Of a DNA stretch of 34,306 bases, positions 1 to 9,365 are shown one piece after another. The notes beneath the pieces are model-generated. The model was not told the origin of the DNA. It worked only from the letters and a program-made list of their open reading frames with translations, and made no database searches. The position numbers were made by a program, and so were the translations under genes. Each line of letters opens with the position of its first letter. The stretch's first letter is position 1. Origin of the DNA: Oscillospiraceae bacterium (lineage in GTDB: Bacteria > Bacillota > Clostridia > Oscillospirales > Acutalibacteraceae); NCBI GenBank assembly GCA_031282735.1, contig JAITDE010000076.1:1-34306 (forward strand), in the 5' to 3' direction.

Positions 1-1
1 C

Positions 2-30
2 TTGATTTTTTCGCGAGAAAATGCTATAAT
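2..30 (+). promoter_or_regulatory. candidate sigma-A promoter (TTGATT-N17-TATAAT)
   Basis: TTGATT at 2-7, 17-nt spacer, TATAAT at 25-30; no recognised downstream gene. Confidence 0.4.
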
Positions 31-140
31 GCATGCATCTTACCTGTTCCTTTTTTCGGTTGAATGCTTATAGAGCCGTGCCAACGTAGGGAAATCTTTT
101 TTGGAGTACCATTCCAAAATGGTTGCTCAAAAAAGATGCA

Positions 141-179
141 AACGCCTGAAACCCTTGCTGTGCAAGGGTTTCAGGCGTT
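141..179. repeat. perfect inverted repeat, 17-bp stem, 5-nt loop
   Basis: AACGCCTGAAACCCTTG (141-157) / CAAGGGTTTCAGGCGTT (163-179). Confidence 0.85.
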
Positions 180-339
180 GAAAAGGGCAAAAAACAGACT
201 AAATTTTTCGTAGATCTCAAAACCGAACAGGAGACTTTCGAACCCTGGTAAAAACGACAGTTGTCGGCTTCCCGGCTATCCGCGATACCAATAAAACAAT
301 CAAATAACCCACCATCAGTCGTGAATTCTCGATGAGAAC

Positions 340-1108
340 TCACGGCTTTTTCTGTTTCCCGGCAAAAAAATTGATGAAAGGAAAATCGCCTATGCAAGTC
401 TTTCGCTCCGCGAGGGCGAGGATGTTGTTAAGTCCGGTTAAGTTGTCCAGCAGGGCGTCGTTCTCATCCTCTGCCGGCAGTTTTCTGCGTTGAGTACGAA
501 GTGCACTGACCTTCCCGTTCACCGCGCCAGTCTTGGCGGAGAACTCGGCGGCGTCAAAGTATCCTTGGCGTGGCGAGAGGCAATGGTGAGATTTTGCTCG
601 TTCAGCGCGGCGATCTGCGTGTCGATCTCATAAATCTTGCCGTGGATGCCGCTGTGCCGCTGCTGGATGCGGGTGAGCCGGTCAATCAGCGGCACGAGGA
701 TGCCCTCGCGGTGAGCGGCCAGCTTGTGGGTCAGCAGGGTGAAGGCGTCGTACAGCGATTCCTCGCTGTAGCGGATGGTTTGGCAGTCGGCGGTGCCGCT
801 GACATGGGCGTTGCATTCCCAGTAGGCGATGCTGTTGATCATCATGCGCCGGAATTTATGTCCGCAGTCGGGGCAGAGGATTTTTCTGGTCAGCGGATGT
901 TCCGCTTTAGGCTGTGCGGCTGTGCTATCCCGCCGCCGTGACTGCCAGAGCCGTTGCGCCGCTTCGAAATCCTCCCGGCTGATGATGGCGGGATGGCTGT
1001 TCTCGACGTAATATTGCGGCTGCTGCCCCTTGTTGCGGATGGTTTTGAATGGGAACTCGGTGGTGTAGCTCTTTTGCAGGAGGGCGTCGCCGACGGCTCG
1101 TTCGCCAC
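340..1108 (-). pseudogene. C-terminal remnant of a large serine recombinase (recombinase domain plus zinc beta-ribbon), frameshifted
   Basis: Minus-strand reading across frames gives ERAVGDALLQKSYTTEFPFKTIRNKGQQPQYYVENSHPAIISREDFEAAQRLWQ...LTRKILCPDCGHKFRRMMINSIAYWECN...; a frame change near 560 restores GYFDAAEFSAKTGAVNGKVSALRTQRRKL. No catalytic N-terminal domain. Confidence 0.8.
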
Positions 1109-1350
1109 ATCGCCAAACGCCCTACATCCAGCTTGACGTTGTCCATATCAAAGAGGATATCGGTGTGACCGTCATGCTCGAAGACGGACGCATCCTTGAA
1201 TTTGTCGCCGTCCAGCAGAATGCCCGCTTCGGTCAGCACGTCATTGACGCCGTCCAGCCATTCCTGCGGATCGCCGCCGCAACCCTGTAAAATGAGACCT
1301 TCGCGGTCGTTCATCCGGCGAAGGTCATCGGTTGTAATGTTATTTGGCAT
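1100..1350 (-). pseudogene. N-terminal fragment of a conserved hypothetical protein, truncated at the recombinase remnant
   Basis: MPNNITTDDLRRMNDREGLILQGCGGDPQEWLDGVNDVLTEAGILLDGDKFKDASVFEHDGHTDILFDMDNVKLDVGRLAMWR, then low-complexity out-of-frame residues that overlap the recombinase reading. Confidence 0.6.
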
Positions 1351-1601
1351 ATCATTTGCCCTCCTTGATTCGTTTTTTGGCGATTTTATATATTCAAGCT
1401 GGCAAGCTTTGGCTGATGGAGCGACACCTTCATGGCTTCGTTCGCCAGTTGCGGGGCGTTTAGCACAAGCGGCCTACCTCTCGGGTACTGGATCCATCCA
1501 AGCAACCGGTGTCGAAATTTTCTTCCGCGTTCGCCCCGCCCTCTGGGTAAGCGCAGACATTTTTGCTTAAGCAAACGGCATTTTCGCGCCTTGAATAACC
1601 C

Positions 1602-1632
1602 TCAGCCCGTGGAGAAAAACTCTGCGGGCTGA
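1602..1632. terminator. hairpin TCAGCCCG...CGGGCTGA followed by TTTTT
   Basis: 8-bp stem followed by a short T-run. Confidence 0.45.
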
Positions 1633-1674
1633 TTTTTGGCTTATGCGACCGCGCAAAGCGGCTGCCGCTGGGGA

Positions 1675-1712
1675 CAGAAGAAAACAAGCAAAAAGCCTTT
1701 GGTGCTTCGCGC
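1675..1712. repeat. degenerate copy of the interspersed repeat (GAAGAAAACAAGCAAAAAGCCTTTGGTGCTTCGCGC)
   Basis: Resembles the segments at 14785-14827 and 26702-26742. Confidence 0.4.
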
Positions 1713-1726
1713 AAACAAAAGAAATC

Positions 1727-1763
1727 TGCACCGATATTCATTTTAGGCTTGAATATCGGTGCA
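1727..1763. repeat. perfect inverted repeat, 14-bp stem, 9-nt loop
   Basis: TGCACCGATATTCA (1727-1740) / TGAATATCGGTGCA (1750-1763). Confidence 0.85.
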
Positions 1764-1777
1764 AACTGTGATACAAT
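1749..1777 (+). promoter_or_regulatory. candidate promoter for tRNA-Leu (TTGAAT-N17-TACAAT)
   Basis: -35 at 1749-1754, -10 at 1772-1777; -35 lies in the right arm of the inverted repeat. Confidence 0.5.
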
Positions 1778-1857
1778 TGTAGTTGATCAGGTAAAAACGA
1801 GACACGGACGAGTTTTTACGGATGATTTTGTCCGCTCGGTTGCGGGTAGTGTTTTTT

Positions 1858-1940
1858 GCGGGCATGGCGGAATTGGCAGACGCGCAGGTTTTAGGAGCCT
1901 GTGGGAAACTGTGTGGGTTCGAGTCCCACTGCCCGCACCA
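1858..1940 (+). tRNA. tRNA-Leu (anticodon TAG), CCA encoded
   Basis: GCGGGCA/TGCCCGC acceptor stem, GGTTCGAGTCC T-arm, class II variable arm, anticodon loop TTTAGGA. Confidence 0.95.
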
Positions 1941-1981
1941 AATTTATATATAATTGATGACTCATAAAGTGAGGTAAGCGT

Positions 1982-3187
1982 GTGCAATGGTTTGATGTGC
2001 TGATTCTTCTGTTTTCGGCGGCGGCGTTGGCGACCGCAGTGCTGGTGACGCGCAAAATCGATGCTGGATTGGTAGATCCCGCACAGCTATTGCAGCTGAA
2101 CGCGCAATTGCTTGCCATGCGTGAGGCACAAAGTGTCGCCCTCACGCGGCAAACCGAACAGATCGAACACCTGCGCACGGTGTTGGCGAACGAAATGGAG
2201 CGATCCCGCCGCGAAAACGCCCAATTGCAGGAGCGCATGGTGCTGAGCAATGAACGCAAGCTTGCCCAAATGATGCAATCCAATGGCGAACAGCTTGAAC
2301 TGATGCGCCGCACGGTGGATGAGCGTCTGCAAAAAACATTGGAAACCCGCCTGCAGGAATCTTTTAAAGCGGTGAGCGCACATCTCGAAAGCGTTCAGCG
2401 CGGCTTAGGCGAAATGCAAAGCTTGGCCTCCGATGTCGGAGGACTGAAAAAAGCCCTCACAAACGTCAAGGTGCGCGGTACGTTCGGCGAAATTCAACTG
2501 GAACGCATTTTAGAACAAATGCTAACGGTTAGCCAATACGAAAAAAACGCGGCGACCAAGCACGGTAGTGCCGACAGGGTGGAGTTTGCCCTGCGCCTGC
2601 CCGGCAAGGGAGGCGATCAATCGGTTTTTTTGCCCATCGATTCCAAATTTCCAATCGAGGACTACGAACGTTTGCTGGCTGGCTACGACGCGGGCGATAA
2701 AGCTTTGATGGATGCCGCGCGGCGCAATTTGAGCATAAATCTGCGCAATTGCGCAAAGGCTATCCACGACAAGTATATTGATCCCCCCAATACGACGGAT
2801 TTTGCGATTTTATTCCTGCCGACTGAGGGGCTTTATGCCGAAGTTGTGCAAAACGCCGAACTCTTTGAACAAATCCAACATGATTACAAAGTGACGGTCA
2901 CAGGACCGACGACATTGTCGGCATTTTTGAATGCCCTGCAAATGGGCTTCCAGACGCTTGCGATTGAGAAGCGATCGGTGGAAGTGTGGCAGGTGCTGGG
3001 CGCGGTGCGCACGGAGTTCGACAAATTTGCCGACGCTCTGCAAGCGACGCAAAAAAAATTGCGCGCGGCGGAAGACGACCTTGAAAAGCTCGTCGGCACA
3101 CGCACCACGGTGTTGCAACGCAAATTGCGCCAAGTGGAGGCTCTCCCCGCAGAGGACGCGCAGTTATTATTGCTCGACGGCGAATAG
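1982..3187 (+). CDS. rmuC: DNA recombination protein RmuC
   Basis: N-terminal TM, coiled coil, GTFGEIQLERILEQMLT...FLPIDSKFPIEDYERLL; GTG start. Confidence 0.92.
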   Translation: MQWFDVLILLFSAAALATAVLVTRKIDAGLVDPAQLLQLNAQLLAMREAQSVALTRQTEQIEHLRTVLANEMERSRRENAQLQERMVLSNERKLAQMMQSNGEQLELMRRTVDERLQKTLETRLQESFKAVSAHLESVQRGLGEMQSLASDVGGLKKALTNVKVRGTFGEIQLERILEQMLTVSQYEKNAATKHGSADRVEFALRLPGKGGDQSVFLPIDSKFPIEDYERLLAGYDAGDKALMDAARRNLSINLRNCAKAIHDKYIDPPNTTDFAILFLPTEGLYAEVVQNAELFEQIQHDYKVTVTGPTTLSAFLNALQMGFQTLAIEKRSVEVWQVLGAVRTEFDKFADALQATQKKLRAAEDDLEKLVGTRTTVLQRKLRQVEALPAEDAQLLLLDGE

Positions 3188-3197
3188 GGTGAACGAC

Positions 3198-3947
3198 ATG
3201 ATCGATTTGCACTGCCATATCCTTCCGCTGGACGACGGTGCGCAGTCCTTTGATGAAAGCGTCGCCATAGCGCGGATTGCCCGGCAAAACAGAATCACGC
3301 GGATTGTGGCGACACCGCACTTCAAAAAATTGTCTTCCCCCCAATCGTTTTTGCGCCGTCGAGACGCCGCGTTGGAGCGTGTGCGCCAATCGCTTTTGCG
3401 TGACGGCATTGATATAGAACTGTTCCCCGGCGCGGAGGTTCAGCTCTCGGACGAAATTTTTTATGCGGGCGATTTGCGCCCCGCTTGCATTGCGGGCAGT
3501 CGCTTTTTGTTGGTGGAGTTCGATTACGATCTCACCAGCGCGGCGGTTGTGCGGCGGTATCTGGAAGAAATCCTGCGGCGCGGCATGTACCCTATCATTG
3601 CGCATCCCGAACGCTGCGCTGCGTTTTTGAATGATTATGAATTGGTCAACGATTTGGCGGAGGAAGGCACGTTGTTTCAGCTAACAGCCGAAGCGCTTAC
3701 CATGCAAACACCACCGGTCTCATTGGATTTGGCCGCGCAGATGGCGTACTCCAACATCGCGCAGTTCATCGCAACGGATGCCCACCGCGCCTACGGGCAC
3801 CGCGCTCCCGTTGCTGAAACGTTTTTGCGCGACACGATCCCTGAGATCACGGATGCGCAGCTCTATTTTATGACGGAAACCGCCCCTGAGGCCATCATCA
3901 ACGATCGCTTCCCACCCGCGCGGGCGTATGGGTATTTGAGATATTAA
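3198..3947 (+). CDS. CpsB/CapC-type tyrosine-protein phosphatase (PHP fold)
   Basis: MIDLHCHILPLDDGAQS, ATPHF, PIIAHPER, ATDAHR metal-binding motifs. Confidence 0.9.
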   Translation: MIDLHCHILPLDDGAQSFDESVAIARIARQNRITRIVATPHFKKLSSPQSFLRRRDAALERVRQSLLRDGIDIELFPGAEVQLSDEIFYAGDLRPACIAGSRFLLVEFDYDLTSAAVVRRYLEEILRRGMYPIIAHPERCAAFLNDYELVNDLAEEGTLFQLTAEALTMQTPPVSLDLAAQMAYSNIAQFIATDAHRAYGHRAPVAETFLRDTIPEITDAQLYFMTETAPEAIINDRFPPARAYGYLRY

Positions 3948-4014
3948 CGTGCCGGTCACTAGACGCGGGAGGCTAAGCGTTCATTTTTGAAGACTGTGCT
4001 GTGGGGAAGCGTCG

Positions 4015-4054
4015 GCTTCGCGCGGTCATTTGCGAACTGATATATATTTTTGCG
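4015..4054. repeat. partial copy of the intergenic repeat found in tandem at 14824-14977
   Basis: GCTTCGCGCGGTCATTTGCGAACTGATATATATTTTTGCG versus CGCGGTCATTTATAGGCTGATTTATATTTGCG. Confidence 0.5.
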
Positions 4055-4134
4055 ATATTTGTATGAAGCGTATGGTATATTGATAACCGCACGGGGCGAG
4101 AAGCCGCCCGCGTAGGTTCTGAAGGGGTTTGTGT

Positions 4135-5745
4135 ATGCAACAACAAGAGTTTAACCGCCTGCCGCAAGCGGGAAGCGGGACGGGTCTGCCATTTCAAGTT
4201 GACTTCGGTCGGCTGGTTCGCGCTGTGCTGCGCCGCATTTGGATTGTCGTCTTGGTTGCCGTGGTTCTGGGCGGCAGCATGTATGTGATCGCGAAAAATC
4301 AAACATACGAAATTTTCCGCGCCGAAATCACCTTGGCGTTCACCAAAACAACCTACCAAACCATCGTGCGCAACGAGGGCAAAGAAGATGAATACACCGT
4401 CAGCATTCCAACAAAAGATTACTTTACAAAAATGAGCGGCGACCGCTACACAATCCTGCTCACAGGCGATGATGTTGTGGAACGCGTCAATCAAGAATTG
4501 AACAATAAGTATGATGAAAACCTGATTCGTTCCTCCATCCACATCGACGCGCTCGCGGAAGCCGGATTTTACACGCTCTGGGTGCAAAGCGGCGACGGCA
4601 CATTCTGCAACGATGTTTTGAACGCGCTTATCGGCGTGTTTCCGTCGTATTTAACCAAGTTTGAGTCCACACTGTCGGTTGATATCATACGCCGCGCGCG
4701 TCCCGCGCAACGCGTGAGCAATGTGGATAATTCCAAAACAATGACCATGTTGGGCGCGGTTTGCGGCGGCGGCGCAATGATTACACTGTTTGTGTTGCTG
4801 GAACTCTTCCGCAGCACCGTGCGCAGTGGGCAGGATATTCGCACAAAAACAGCGGAACGTCTGCTGGGTATGACGCCTTTTCAGCCCTCAAAACGAGCGT
4901 TCCGCAAAAAAGATCCCGACAGGGTTATCCATATTTTGGACAAACGATCCGTTAGTTTCGATTTTGTGGAGAATATCAAGGCGATCCGCACAAAAATCGA
5001 AAACATTGCGGCGGAATCGCAGGCGAAAGTGTTCGTCGTCACAAGCACATTTGAGGGCGAAGGCAAAAGCACGATCGTCATCAACTTGGCCTGTGCGCTT
5101 GCCCAACGAGGGAAATCGGTCTTGGTGATTGACTGCGATTTGCGCAAACCTGCCATCCTGAAAAAACTGGGCATCAAAGAGGGCGATAAAGCGGGAATTC
5201 TGCCGATCTTGGCGGGGATATCCACCTATGAAGAGTCTGTAAAATATGTAAAATCACTGCGCTTTTTTGTGCTGTCTTCAGGCGGCGTCACCGCCAATCC
5301 AACCGAAAAACTGAGTTTGGACACCGTCTCCGCCATTTTTCAAAAGGCACGAACGGAATTTGATTTTATCTTGGTGGATACGCCGCCCGCGCGCGTGGTC
5401 GCCGACTGTATTTCGCTCGCGCCGCAGATTGATCAACTGATCTTTGTTGTGCGCTACGATTACGCCCGCATTCAGCAAATCAATGAAACGCTCGATGAAA
5501 TTGAGGGCGCGGGTGTTTCGATCGCGGGCGTTATTTTGACCATGGCCGCGCCTGAAAATCTCATTCGGCGCAACGGATACAGCGCGTCTTACCGCCGCCC
5601 GGGCAAATATTACGGCGGCTTTGGTTACGGTTACGGTTCGGGCATTGAGGGACGTTACGGACGCTACGGTTATGGTTACGGTCAGCAGTATCGATCCAAA
5701 GACGTGAGGCATCCCGATGCGGACGAAGGCGGAGGTCAAAAGTAA
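4135..5745 (+). CDS. polysaccharide biosynthesis tyrosine autokinase (Wzz domain fused to BY-kinase)
   Basis: Two-TM Wzz-like N-terminus; STFEGEGKST (Walker A), VLVIDCDLRKP (Walker A'), FILVDTPP (Walker B); Tyr/Gly-rich C-terminus. Confidence 0.9.
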   Translation: MQQQEFNRLPQAGSGTGLPFQVDFGRLVRAVLRRIWIVVLVAVVLGGSMYVIAKNQTYEIFRAEITLAFTKTTYQTIVRNEGKEDEYTVSIPTKDYFTKMSGDRYTILLTGDDVVERVNQELNNKYDENLIRSSIHIDALAEAGFYTLWVQSGDGTFCNDVLNALIGVFPSYLTKFESTLSVDIIRRARPAQRVSNVDNSKTMTMLGAVCGGGAMITLFVLLELFRSTVRSGQDIRTKTAERLLGMTPFQPSKRAFRKKDPDRVIHILDKRSVSFDFVENIKAIRTKIENIAAESQAKVFVVTSTFEGEGKSTIVINLACALAQRGKSVLVIDCDLRKPAILKKLGIKEGDKAGILPILAGISTYEESVKYVKSLRFFVLSSGGVTANPTEKLSLDTVSAIFQKARTEFDFILVDTPPARVVADCISLAPQIDQLIFVVRYDYARIQQINETLDEIEGAGVSIAGVILTMAAPENLIRRNGYSASYRRPGKYYGGFGYGYGSGIEGRYGRYGYGYGQQYRSKDVRHPDADEGGGQK

Positions 5746-6887
5746 TGCGCTTGGCAAAACGCGTTTTTTTGTCGCCGCCCCATTGTACAACGCTCGAGAT
5801 GGATTATGTCCGCGACGCAATCGAAAGCAACTGGATTGCGCCCGCAGGACCGCATTTGCGGCAATTTGAAGAGGAAATTTGCGCGTGTGCCGGCATGTCG
5901 TCCGCTTGTGCGCTCAGTAGCGGCACGGCGGGTGTTCATTTGGCGCTCAAAGCCCTTGGCGTTGGCAGGGGCGACCTTGTTTTTTGTTCCGATCTGACGT
6001 TCGCGGGCAGTGTGAATCCCGTTTTTTATGAGGGAGCGCAAGCCGTATTGATTGATTCCGCCCCATATTCGTGCAACCTTGATCCGTCCGCGCTCGCCCT
6101 TGCGCTGGAAGACGCGGCAAGCCGCCGCAAGCTCCCAAAAGCATTGATTGCGGTGGATTTATACGGTCATCCCGCCGATTGGAACACTATTTTACCGTTA
6201 TGCCAATCCTACAACGTGCCTGTGATTGAGGATGCCGCGGAGGCGTTGGGCGCGTTTGCGGGCGGCAAAGCTTGCGGATCGTTTGGCGCGATCGGCGTGT
6301 TTTCATTCAACGGGAACAAAATCATCACAAGCTCGGGTGGCGGCATGGTTGTGTCGAACGATGCCGCGCTGATAAAAAAAATCAACTTTTGGGCGAATCA
6401 ATCCAAAGAGAACGCGCCCTATTATTTGCACAACGAAATCGGTTACAACTACCGCATGTCGAACATCTGTGCCGCCATCGGCAGGGCGCAGTTGGCGTCT
6501 TTGGACACTCGTATCGCGCGACGGAAACAAATTTTTGAGGCATACAAGGCAGCGTTTGCGGATTTGCCCGTGCGTATGCTCGAACCCGTAGCGCACACCG
6601 CGCCGAATCATTGGCTCAGCGTGATGCTGTTGGAATCCGACGCGCCGCGCACTGCCGCACAGGTTGTGCAATCGCTCGAAGCTGACAACATCGAAGCAAG
6701 GCGTGCGTGGAATCCCATGCATTGCCAGCCTGTTTTCGCGCATTGCGGTTATATTTGCGCACAAGAGCGCAGTATGTCGGAGGATTTTTTTGCGCACGGG
6801 ATTTGTCTGCCGTCAGGCTCGGGAATGACGGACGGCGAACAAAACGAAGTGATTTCGCGCGTGAGGGCGTTGTGCGCAACCAAATGA
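5745..6887 (+). CDS. DegT/DnrJ/EryC1/StrS PLP-dependent aminotransferase
   Basis: SNWIAPAGPHLRQFEEE, SSGTAGVHLALKAL, VIEDAAEALGA, GVFSFNGNKIITSSGGGMVV; overlaps upstream stop (TAATG). Confidence 0.92.
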   Translation: MRLAKRVFLSPPHCTTLEMDYVRDAIESNWIAPAGPHLRQFEEEICACAGMSSACALSSGTAGVHLALKALGVGRGDLVFCSDLTFAGSVNPVFYEGAQAVLIDSAPYSCNLDPSALALALEDAASRRKLPKALIAVDLYGHPADWNTILPLCQSYNVPVIEDAAEALGAFAGGKACGSFGAIGVFSFNGNKIITSSGGGMVVSNDAALIKKINFWANQSKENAPYYLHNEIGYNYRMSNICAAIGRAQLASLDTRIARRKQIFEAYKAAFADLPVRMLEPVAHTAPNHWLSVMLLESDAPRTAAQVVQSLEADNIEARRAWNPMHCQPVFAHCGYICAQERSMSEDFFAHGICLPSGSGMTDGEQNEVISRVRALCATK

Positions 6888-6974
6888 CCACCTTTCGATT
6901 TTATCATGTGCGGGCTGCACAAGTTTTGTGAATTGCTGGGTTTGATAGGCAAATCAAGCTTTCACGAAAAAACG

Positions 6975-7003
6975 TTGCAAACAGCCTGCGTTTGTGCTAT
7001 ACT
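6975..7003 (+). promoter_or_regulatory. candidate sigma-A promoter (TTGCAA-N17-TATACT)
   Basis: -35 at 6975-6980, -10 at 6998-7003, just upstream of the 7032 CDS. Confidence 0.55.
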
Positions 7004-7031
7004 ATACGCTAGATTGTGGTGACGATACCTT

Positions 7032-8519
7032 ATGGGGAGGATGTTTTGCGTGTTATTGTCTTTGCGCCGCACTGTTTCTCTTCTTCTTTGTAGTGTCCTG
7101 TTGGTCGGCGTGTTCGCCGCCGCGCCCCTTGCCGCGGATGCCGATGCCGTACCTGTCCGCGTTGTTTGCACCTATTACGGGGATTCCAAAACCAGCCGCG
7201 GGTTTTCGTGGGCAACGGCGGCTGAAGTGCCGTCGGTTGTGCGCGTTGTATTAAAGGAAAGCGAAAGCGAGATATTGGGTGCGGATGCCGTCGCCGTTTT
7301 GGGCAAGCCAACAAAATTCCAAGGCGACTGGGTGCATCAACTGACCGTTTCGGGGTTGGCGGCGGGAAAAGAATATGCTTATGTTGTGGGCGACGGAACG
7401 AACTGGAGCACGGTCGGTCATTTCAAAACCGACGCGGGGCGTGGAATCGAAACCAATTTTATTGTCATTGCCGATGTGCAAGCGAGCTCCGCCGAAGATT
7501 TCAACAAAGCGGCGGAAGTTTTTGCCGCCGCCTATGAACGCTTGCCGTCCCCCGATTTCCATGTGAATTTGGGCGATTACGTCAACGATTGCACGGCCGA
7601 CGAATGGAATTGGTATTTTGACGCGTTCGCGGATCTCAACAACCGCGCAACCCACGCGCCTGTGGCCGGCAACCACGACGGCAACCTCAAATGGAACTGG
7701 TTTAAAAATATGTTCCAACTGAAGGAACAGGCGGGAAGCGTCAATTTGACGGGTACATACTATTCTTTTGACAGCGGCGACGCGCATTTTGCCGTGCTCA
7801 ATACGAACGATATGTATCCCATGAGCTATCAGCAGCGAAATTGGCTGATCAACGACATGAACGCAACCGACGCGCAGTTCAAAATCATTTTGATGCACCG
7901 CGCGGCGTATTCCGCAGGGAAGAACATCAACAAACCCGATACGCTCATCATGCGCAATGTTTTGTTGCCGATTATAGAAGATTTGGGTGTGGATTTGGTA
8001 CTCACAGGGCACGACCACATGTATTACCGCAGCTATCCGGTTGCGGGAGGCGCCATTGCGGGCGATTTTGACTTGACCAACACGCCGGACACGCAGGAGG
8101 GAAGCGTGTTCCCGCCCGCAAGCGAAGCGAGTTACACTGATCCGGGCGCGCCCATTCATATTGTACCCAATACGGCGGGAACGAAACGGTACCGCGTGTA
8201 TGCCGCCATGAAGCCGATTTTGGATGTCGGCGCACGGATTTTCCAGCCGGATCTTCCGGTTTACAGCACCGTCAAAATCAATGACGGCGTGTTGGAATTC
8301 AATGCCTACGCCTATGATGCCGAAACAAAGACGGATGCGCTGTTCGACACGTTAAAAATCACGAAGACGACGACAAACACGCCGAACACCGACGACCCGC
8401 TCCCCACGGGATTCATCGAAACCCTGCCGCAGTTGCTTTTGAGTTTGACATATGAACTCGTGCGCGTCATTGTTGAAGATTATATCCTTAAGCTTTTGCC
8501 GCAAGCGCTTGGATTGTAG
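7032..8519 (+). CDS. secreted metallophosphoesterase, purple acid phosphatase-like
   Basis: Signal peptide; GDYVND, GNHDG, LTGHDHMYYR motifs; hydrophobic C-terminal tail after a T/N/D/P linker. Confidence 0.87.
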   Translation: MGRMFCVLLSLRRTVSLLLCSVLLVGVFAAAPLAADADAVPVRVVCTYYGDSKTSRGFSWATAAEVPSVVRVVLKESESEILGADAVAVLGKPTKFQGDWVHQLTVSGLAAGKEYAYVVGDGTNWSTVGHFKTDAGRGIETNFIVIADVQASSAEDFNKAAEVFAAAYERLPSPDFHVNLGDYVNDCTADEWNWYFDAFADLNNRATHAPVAGNHDGNLKWNWFKNMFQLKEQAGSVNLTGTYYSFDSGDAHFAVLNTNDMYPMSYQQRNWLINDMNATDAQFKIILMHRAAYSAGKNINKPDTLIMRNVLLPIIEDLGVDLVLTGHDHMYYRSYPVAGGAIAGDFDLTNTPDTQEGSVFPPASEASYTDPGAPIHIVPNTAGTKRYRVYAAMKPILDVGARIFQPDLPVYSTVKINDGVLEFNAYAYDAETKTDALFDTLKITKTTTNTPNTDDPLPTGFIETLPQLLLSLTYELVRVIVEDYILKLLPQALGL

Positions 8520-8538
8520 AATTGTAGAAAGGTTTGCT

Positions 8539-9282
8539 ATGCAACAACCCGCCATCGAGGTCGCCGACGTGAGCATGGTGTTCAGCATCGGCGCACAAAA
8601 AATTGACAATCTCAAAGAATATATCATCCGCGTGTTCAAGCGCAAATTGCAGTTCCGCGCGTTCTGGGCGCTTCGCGATATCTCTTTCCGCGTCGAAAAG
8701 GGCGAACGCTTGGGCGTTTTGGGATTCAACGGCGCCGGCAAGAGCACTTTGCTCAAACTGATTGCCGGCGTGATGAAGCCGACGTCGGGCACAATTGAGG
8801 TCAACGGTGTAATCGCGCCCTTGCTGGAACTGGGCGCGGGCTTCGACAACAACTATTCAGGGCGCGAAAACATCTTTTTATACGGCGCGACCATGGGCTA
8901 TTCGCGCAAGTATATCAAAGAGCGGTATGACGAAATTTTGCAGTTCTGCGAGTTGGAAGATCTGATCGACACGCCCGTGAAAAATTACTCGTCGGGTCAG
9001 CGCGCGCGCTTGGGATTTTCGATTGCCACGGCGGTCGATCCCGAAATATTGATTGTGGACGAAGTCCTCAGCGTTGGAGATGCCCGTTTTAAATCGAAGA
9101 GCGAGGCAAAAATCAAAATGATGTTCGACAAGGGCGTAACGGTGTTGTTCGTTTCGCACAACACCGCACAGGTGCGTAGTCTTTGCGACAAAGCCATTTT
9201 GCTGGATAAAGGCAAAATCATCGCCCAAGGCACGGCGCGGGACGTTTGCGATTTGTATGACGAAATGACGAAGAAGAAGTAG
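8539..9282 (+). CDS. polysaccharide/teichoic acid ABC transporter ATP-binding protein (Wzt/TagH type)
   Basis: GFNGAGKSTLLKLIAG, YSSGQRARLGFSIA, ILIVDEVLSVGD, FVSHN; no C-terminal carbohydrate domain. Confidence 0.92.
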   Translation: MQQPAIEVADVSMVFSIGAQKIDNLKEYIIRVFKRKLQFRAFWALRDISFRVEKGERLGVLGFNGAGKSTLLKLIAGVMKPTSGTIEVNGVIAPLLELGAGFDNNYSGRENIFLYGATMGYSRKYIKERYDEILQFCELEDLIDTPVKNYSSGQRARLGFSIATAVDPEILIVDEVLSVGDARFKSKSEAKIKMMFDKGVTVLFVSHNTAQVRSLCDKAILLDKGKIIAQGTARDVCDLYDEMTKKK

Positions 9283-9365
9283 AGGGAACAACCGAAAGCA
9301 AGCGCCTCGTTATCAATCTCAATTTGCAAATCCGCTTCACACCCCAATAGAAAGGAACACAACAC

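Noticed and set aside
68-397. 109-aa minus-strand ORF at the left edge
   Set aside because: Crosses the 141-179 hairpin, no family resemblance, overlaps remnant DNA
1749-1967. 72-aa ORF spanning tRNA-Leu
   Set aside because: Overlaps a clear tRNA gene
7251-8159. 302-aa minus-strand ORF opposite the metallophosphoesterase
   Set aside because: Antisense shadow; no recognisable family
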